The notes under the pieces are model-generated. The model did not search any database. It saw only the letters and a program-made list of their open reading frames with translations, and had not been told where the DNA came from. From an uncultured Clostridia bacterium (GTDB taxonomy: Bacteria; Bacillota; Clostridia; TANB77; CAG-508), in assembly GCA_944389655.1 (NCBI GenBank), contig CALXND010000005.1, positions 1-53,175 of the forward strand: DNA of 53,175 bases, in the 5' to 3' direction. Positions 51,769 to 53,175 of this stretch are shown piece after piece; position 1 is the first letter of the stretch, and the number at the start of each line of letters is the position of its first letter. A program made the position numbers and the translations under genes.

Positions 51769-53175
51769 TTACTTATTCTCTACTATCTTAACAATTTGCT
51801 GTTCTAAATCTTTTAATCTCTCTTTAAGCTTTAATATCTCATTATCATCCGTATATTTATCAAGATATTCTTCTTTAACAATACTTGACATATCTTCTAA
51901 CTCTTCTTTTAATGTATTCATTCTTTCTAATACCTCTAGTCTTAAATATCTTTCTCTTGCAGTATCACTAGCTTTTCCTATCATTTGAATATTTTCATCT
52001 AATTCATATGATTCTCCAAAACTTGGTATTGTAATTGGAATATTTGTATTTTCTTCTAATTTTTGTTTTAATACTAATTGCCCTTCTGGTTCTCCATGAA
52101 CTAAGAAAATGTGTTTTGGTGGGTTGGTAAATGAATATACAAAATTCAAAAGTCCTTCTTGATCCGCGTGACCAGAATATCCTTCTATATATTCTATTCT
52201 TGCATTTACAGCAATTTCTTCACCAAATATTTTTACTTTTTTCTCTCCATCTACTAATTTTCTTCCTAAAGTTCCTGGTGCTTGATATCCCACAAAAAGT
52301 ATTGTACTATTTGGTTCCCATAAATGGTGTTTTAAATGATGTTTTATTCTTCCAACTTCGCACATTCCGCTTGCAGATATTATTATCGCCGATTCATTGC
52401 TTGCATTAAGCTCTTTTGATTCGTCTGCCGTTCTAGTAAATTTAAGTCCTGAAAATTCAAGAGGATTATCTCCACTATTTATAACTTTTTGAGTCTCTTC
52501 ATTAAACAAATCTGTATTCTCTCTAAAAACTTCTGTAGCCGATATAGCAAGTGGGCTATCTACATATACTGGAACACTCATAAGCTTTTTATACTTTTTA
52601 TAAAATTCTTCACTATGCTTTTCTTCTTTTATTTTATTAAGTTCAAATAATATTTCCTGTGTTCTTCCAACTGCAAATGATGGGATAACTACAGTTCCAC
52701 CTTTTTCTAATGTTTCATACACAATATCTAGGAACATATTTGCTTTATCATCATTTCTTATGTGCAATCTATTTCCATAAGTTGATTCCATTACTAAATA
52801 ATCAGCATCACTTATCATTGTAGGTGGCGATAAAAGTGGTATATCATTGTTTCCTAAATCTCCTGTAAAAACTATCTTTTCTGTTTTTCCATTTTCAGTA
52901 ACCCAAATTTCTACAATAGCAGAACCTAGCATATGACCTGCATCATTAAATCTAGCCTGTATATTTTCATCCAAATCTACTATTTGATCATATTTTACAG
53001 GCGAAAAAATTTCTAAACATCTTGCAGCATCTTCCGCTGTATATAAAGGTGGCAGGGGCTTTTCTCCCTTTCTTTCTCTTTTTTTATTTTTCCACTCCAC
53101 TTCCATTTCTTGAATATGTCCACTATCAGGAAGCATAATTGAACATAAATCACAAGTTGCTTTTGTCGCATATAC
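51769..53175 (-). CDS. Beta-CASP metallo-beta-lactamase RNase, N-terminus beyond window
   Basis: Proteins of this class (Ysh1/CPSF-73 and YhfI-like; COG1236 type) process RNA with two zinc ions. The 468 visible residues open mid-protein and carry N-D-A-G-H-M-L-G-S-A, F-T-G-D-L-G-N, E-S-T-Y-G-N-R, S-G-M-C-E, G-Y-S-G-H-A-D-Q and L-V-H-G-E-P-E-G-Q, the beta-CASP motif set. The H-x-H-x-D-H motif must lie beyond base 53175. A C-terminal coiled-coil (residues about 400-455) is an addition to the core. Confidence 0.9.
   Translation of the reverse strand, partial: VYATKATCDLCSIMLPDSGHIQEMEVEWKNKKRERKGEKPLPPLYTAEDAARCLEIFSPVKYDQIVDLDENIQARFNDAGHMLGSAIVEIWVTENGKTEKIVFTGDLGNNDIPLLSPPTMISDADYLVMESTYGNRLHIRNDDKANMFLDIVYETLEKGGTVVIPSFAVGRTQEILFELNKIKEEKHSEEFYKKYKKLMSVPVYVDSPLAISATEVFRENTDLFNEETQKVINSGDNPLEFSGLKFTRTADESKELNASNESAIIISASGMCEVGRIKHHLKHHLWEPNSTILFVGYQAPGTLGRKLVDGEKKVKIFGEEIAVNARIEYIEGYSGHADQEGLLNFVYSFTNPPKHIFLVHGEPEGQLVLKQKLEENTNIPITIPSFGESYELDENIQMIGKASDTARERYLRLEVLERMNTLKEELEDMSSIVKEEYLDKYTDDNEILKLKERLKDLEQQIVKIVENK

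Noticed and set aside
1..53175. CRISPR arrays, tRNA or rRNA genes, riboswitches of known class
   Set aside because: No regularly spaced repeats, no cloverleaf-like sequences and no recognisable conserved aptamer cores were found on either strand by reading.

Overview
The window comes from an AT-rich, Gram-positive, spore-forming bacterium, most likely an uncultured (gut-type) Clostridia. The evidence is strong AT bias, GGAGG ribosome-binding sites, sigma-A type promoters with 16-17 bp spacers, a spoIVB sporulation protease, a Spo0A-type DNA-binding domain, a sortase, and two c-di-AMP synthases (DisA and CdaA). Almost all genes lie on the minus strand. No tRNA, rRNA, CRISPR array or transposase gene was found. 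LAYOUT, left to right: 1-5.5 kb is the S10 ribosomal operon (rpsJ-rplC-rplD-rplW-[unknown ORF]-rplB-rpsS-rplV-rpsC), with a clear promoter and long leader, interrupted between rplW and rplB by about 0.9 kb of unusual sequence. 5.6-10 kb holds small accessory genes: an unknown protein, two hotdog thioesterases, an atypical-composition ORF and a HExxH protein. 10-18 kb is a cell-surface module: a 2157-residue Ig-repeat protein, a sortase and an LPVTY-anchored protein. 18.3-24 kb is a two-component system plus ABC transporter ending in a free-standing Spo0A-type DNA-binding protein. 24-27 kb is rpsO-pnp and a type IV prepilin-like protein. 27.5-30 kb is a transglutaminase-like protein and spoIVB. 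30.3-43.6 kb is a complete Tad-like secretion/filament locus. 43.6-49.6 kb holds truA, cdaA, a small membrane protein, a peptidyl-prolyl isomerase, disA and radA. 49.6-53.2 kb holds a GH15-type glycosidase and a beta-CASP metallo-beta-lactamase nuclease. MAIN DISCOVERY: three conserved genes (truA, cdaA and the Tad-like ATPase, the last twice) are each broken into overlapping frames, and all four breaks have the same form. An in-frame CGG codon is followed by A. Skipping the C and reading GGA as glycine restores the protein, and in three cases exactly at a family-invariant glycine (TruA G-W-Q, Walker A G-K-T, and G-E of the I-I-x-G-E motif). Reading every CCG/CGG by eye across about 15,700 codons, I found only one other in-frame CGG, in an ORF of atypical composition. 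This suggests that CGG is unassigned or very poorly decoded here, and that C-GGA is a +1 frameshift (or quadruplet-decoding) signal. SECOND THEME: a divergent Tad-like machine with a membrane-anchored ATPase, a fused TadB/TadC platform, two TadZ-like proteins without a canonical P-loop, and four filament-type subunits that start with M-E-N-A. It has no recognisable prepilin peptidase in the window. THIRD THEME: several long imperfect palindromes (about 120-320 nt) fill intergenic gaps. Two share terminal inverted repeats with 8-bp flanking duplications, so they look like miniature mobile elements. Coordinates of short sites were counted by eye and may be off by one or two bases.
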